Assembly (NCBI RefSeq): GCF_001180265.1
Contig: NZ_CVSW01000010.1
Coordinates: 1-64,000 of the forward strand
Direction of reading: 5' to 3'
DNA from: Prochlorococcus marinus
GTDB lineage: Bacteria; Cyanobacteriota; Cyanobacteriia; PCC-6307; Cyanobiaceae
DNA: 64,000 bases
The notes beneath the pieces were generated by a model. The model did no database searches, had not been told where the DNA came from, and was given only the letters and a program-made list of their open reading frames with translations. This document shows, piece after piece, positions 63,277 through 64,000 of this stretch (the stretch's first letter is position 1; each line of letters begins with the position of its first letter). A program made the translations under genes and the position numbers.

Positions 63277-64000
63277 TTAGAACTGTTCTAAGAATCTAAT
63301 ATCATTTGTATAAAATTTTCTAATGTCGTCGATCTGATGTCTCACCATACAAAATCTCTCAACTCCTAATCCAGCTGCAAATCCAGTCCATCTCTCAGAA
63401 TCTATTCCTAATTTTTCAAGGACCTTTGGATCTACCATCCCACAGCCCATTACTTCTAACCACTTTCCTTTCCATTGGACATCTACCTCGGCTGAAGGCT
63501 CAGTAAATGGGAAATAACTTGCTCTAAATCTTACAGGAATATCTCCAAAAAAGGTCTTTAAAAATGTAAGAACAGTTCCTCTTAAATGACTAAAATTTAT
63601 ATCTTGATCGATACATAAAACCTCAACCTGATTAAATACAGGGGAATGAGTAGCATCAACAGCATCTCTCCTGTACACTCGCCCCGGGGCAATAATTCTT
63701 ACTGGAGGAGGATTTTTCTCTAAGTACCTTATCTGAACAGGAGAAGTATGGGTTCTTAAAAGTCGATTTTCATCTAAGTAGAAAGTATCCTGCATATCTC
63801 TTGCGGGATGATTTTTGGGTATATTTAGAGACTCAAAATTATAAAAATCAGTTTCTATTTCAGGGCCACTTTCAACTGAGTATCCTAGACCACAAAAAAT
63901 ATCTATTATTTCATCCTGAGTTGAAATTAAAGGATGTTTATTTCCGGGGGGTGTTCCAATTGGAGGGATAGTTACATCAATTTTTTCCGTTTTAATCTTT
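63277..64000 (-). CDS. pheS: Phenylalanyl-tRNA synthetase alpha subunit (partial)
   Basis: The gene runs off the right edge, and the frame is open to position 64000. The visible 240 residues are the C-terminal part of a roughly 335-residue protein. It begins [19 protein letters not shown], then [19 protein letters not shown], motif 2 region [23 protein letters not shown], and motif 3 [13 protein letters not shown] near the end. The alpha subunit holds the catalytic site of the class II synthetase. The N-terminal coiled coil lies outside the window. Confidence 0.96.
   Translation of the reverse strand, partial: KIKTEKIDVTIPPIGTPPGNKHPLISTQDEIIDIFCGLGYSVESGPEIETDFYNFESLNIPKNHPARDMQDTFYLDENRLLRTHTSPVQIRYLEKNPPPVRIIAPGRVYRRDAVDATHSPVFNQVEVLCIDQDINFSHLRGTVLTFLKTFFGDIPVRFRASYFPFTEPSAEVDVQWKGKWLEVMGCGMVDPKVLEKLGIDSERWTGFAAGLGVERFCMVRHQIDDIRKFYTNDIRFLEQF

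Overview
The window looks like part of a high-light-adapted Prochlorococcus (marine picocyanobacterium) chromosome. The DNA is very AT-rich and compact. The right end carries an ordinary cyanobacterial set: lexA, argF, ftsH, ribD, a DUF3122 protein, a CbiE/CbiT-type cobL, nadK and pheS. The left 55 kb is almost entirely surface-glycan genes, as in the hypervariable cell-surface islands of this genus. The organism call is inference from gene content and composition; I could not run a search.

Layout. 1-5930: nucleotide-sugar dehydrogenase (wecC type, cut by the window edge), a two-domain oxidoreductase, a Wzy-like polymerase and an adenylate-forming enzyme. 5969-17063: one tightly packed minus-strand operon, in transcription order licD-like, pseB, pseC, aldo/keto reductase, methyltransferase, a cytidylyltransferase/class III aminotransferase fusion, an ABC flippase, two GT2 enzymes and pseI. 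This is a pseudaminic-acid-like nonulosonate pathway with unusual tailoring enzymes. 17168-22890: a plus-strand phosphonate operon (PEP mutase fused to a cytidylyltransferase-like domain, phosphonopyruvate decarboxylase, phosphonoacetaldehyde reductase), followed by two membrane proteins; it diverges from the licD-like gene. 23048-26334: GT2/GtrA pair, a GDPD-like protein and a soluble-glucose-dehydrogenase-like protein.

26335-36590: an intact tRNA-Ala(GGC), a formyltransferase and a WecA/MraY-family initiating transferase, then a decayed tRNA-Ala copy in the same orientation. Next come two unusual coupled genes: a 519-residue tandem nucleotidyltransferase and a 1274-residue multidomain protein (kinase, unknown region, class II aldolase, ribulose-phosphate-3-epimerase-like). 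An inverted paralogue of the glucose-dehydrogenase-like gene closes the segment. This segment has the geometry of an old tRNA-targeted integration, and the two-gene module is my main candidate for an undescribed system.

36591-54444: a small porin-like barrel, Wzx flippase, heparinase-like protein, GT4, sugar oxidoreductase, cupin, C-methyltransferase, PIG-L deacetylase, DUF4910 protein, FkbM methyltransferase, GNAT-like protein, another methyltransferase, a LIC12162-like protein, and the Wzc-like and Wza export pair. 54665-55456 is a PhyH-family oxygenase. From 55481 on the genes are core.

Together the island could make at least two unusual activated building blocks (a nonulosonate and a phosphonate, with perhaps a third, ketose-derived one). 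It could assemble them on undecaprenyl phosphate, flip them by Wzx and/or the ABC flippase, polymerise them by Wzy and export them through Wzc/Wza.
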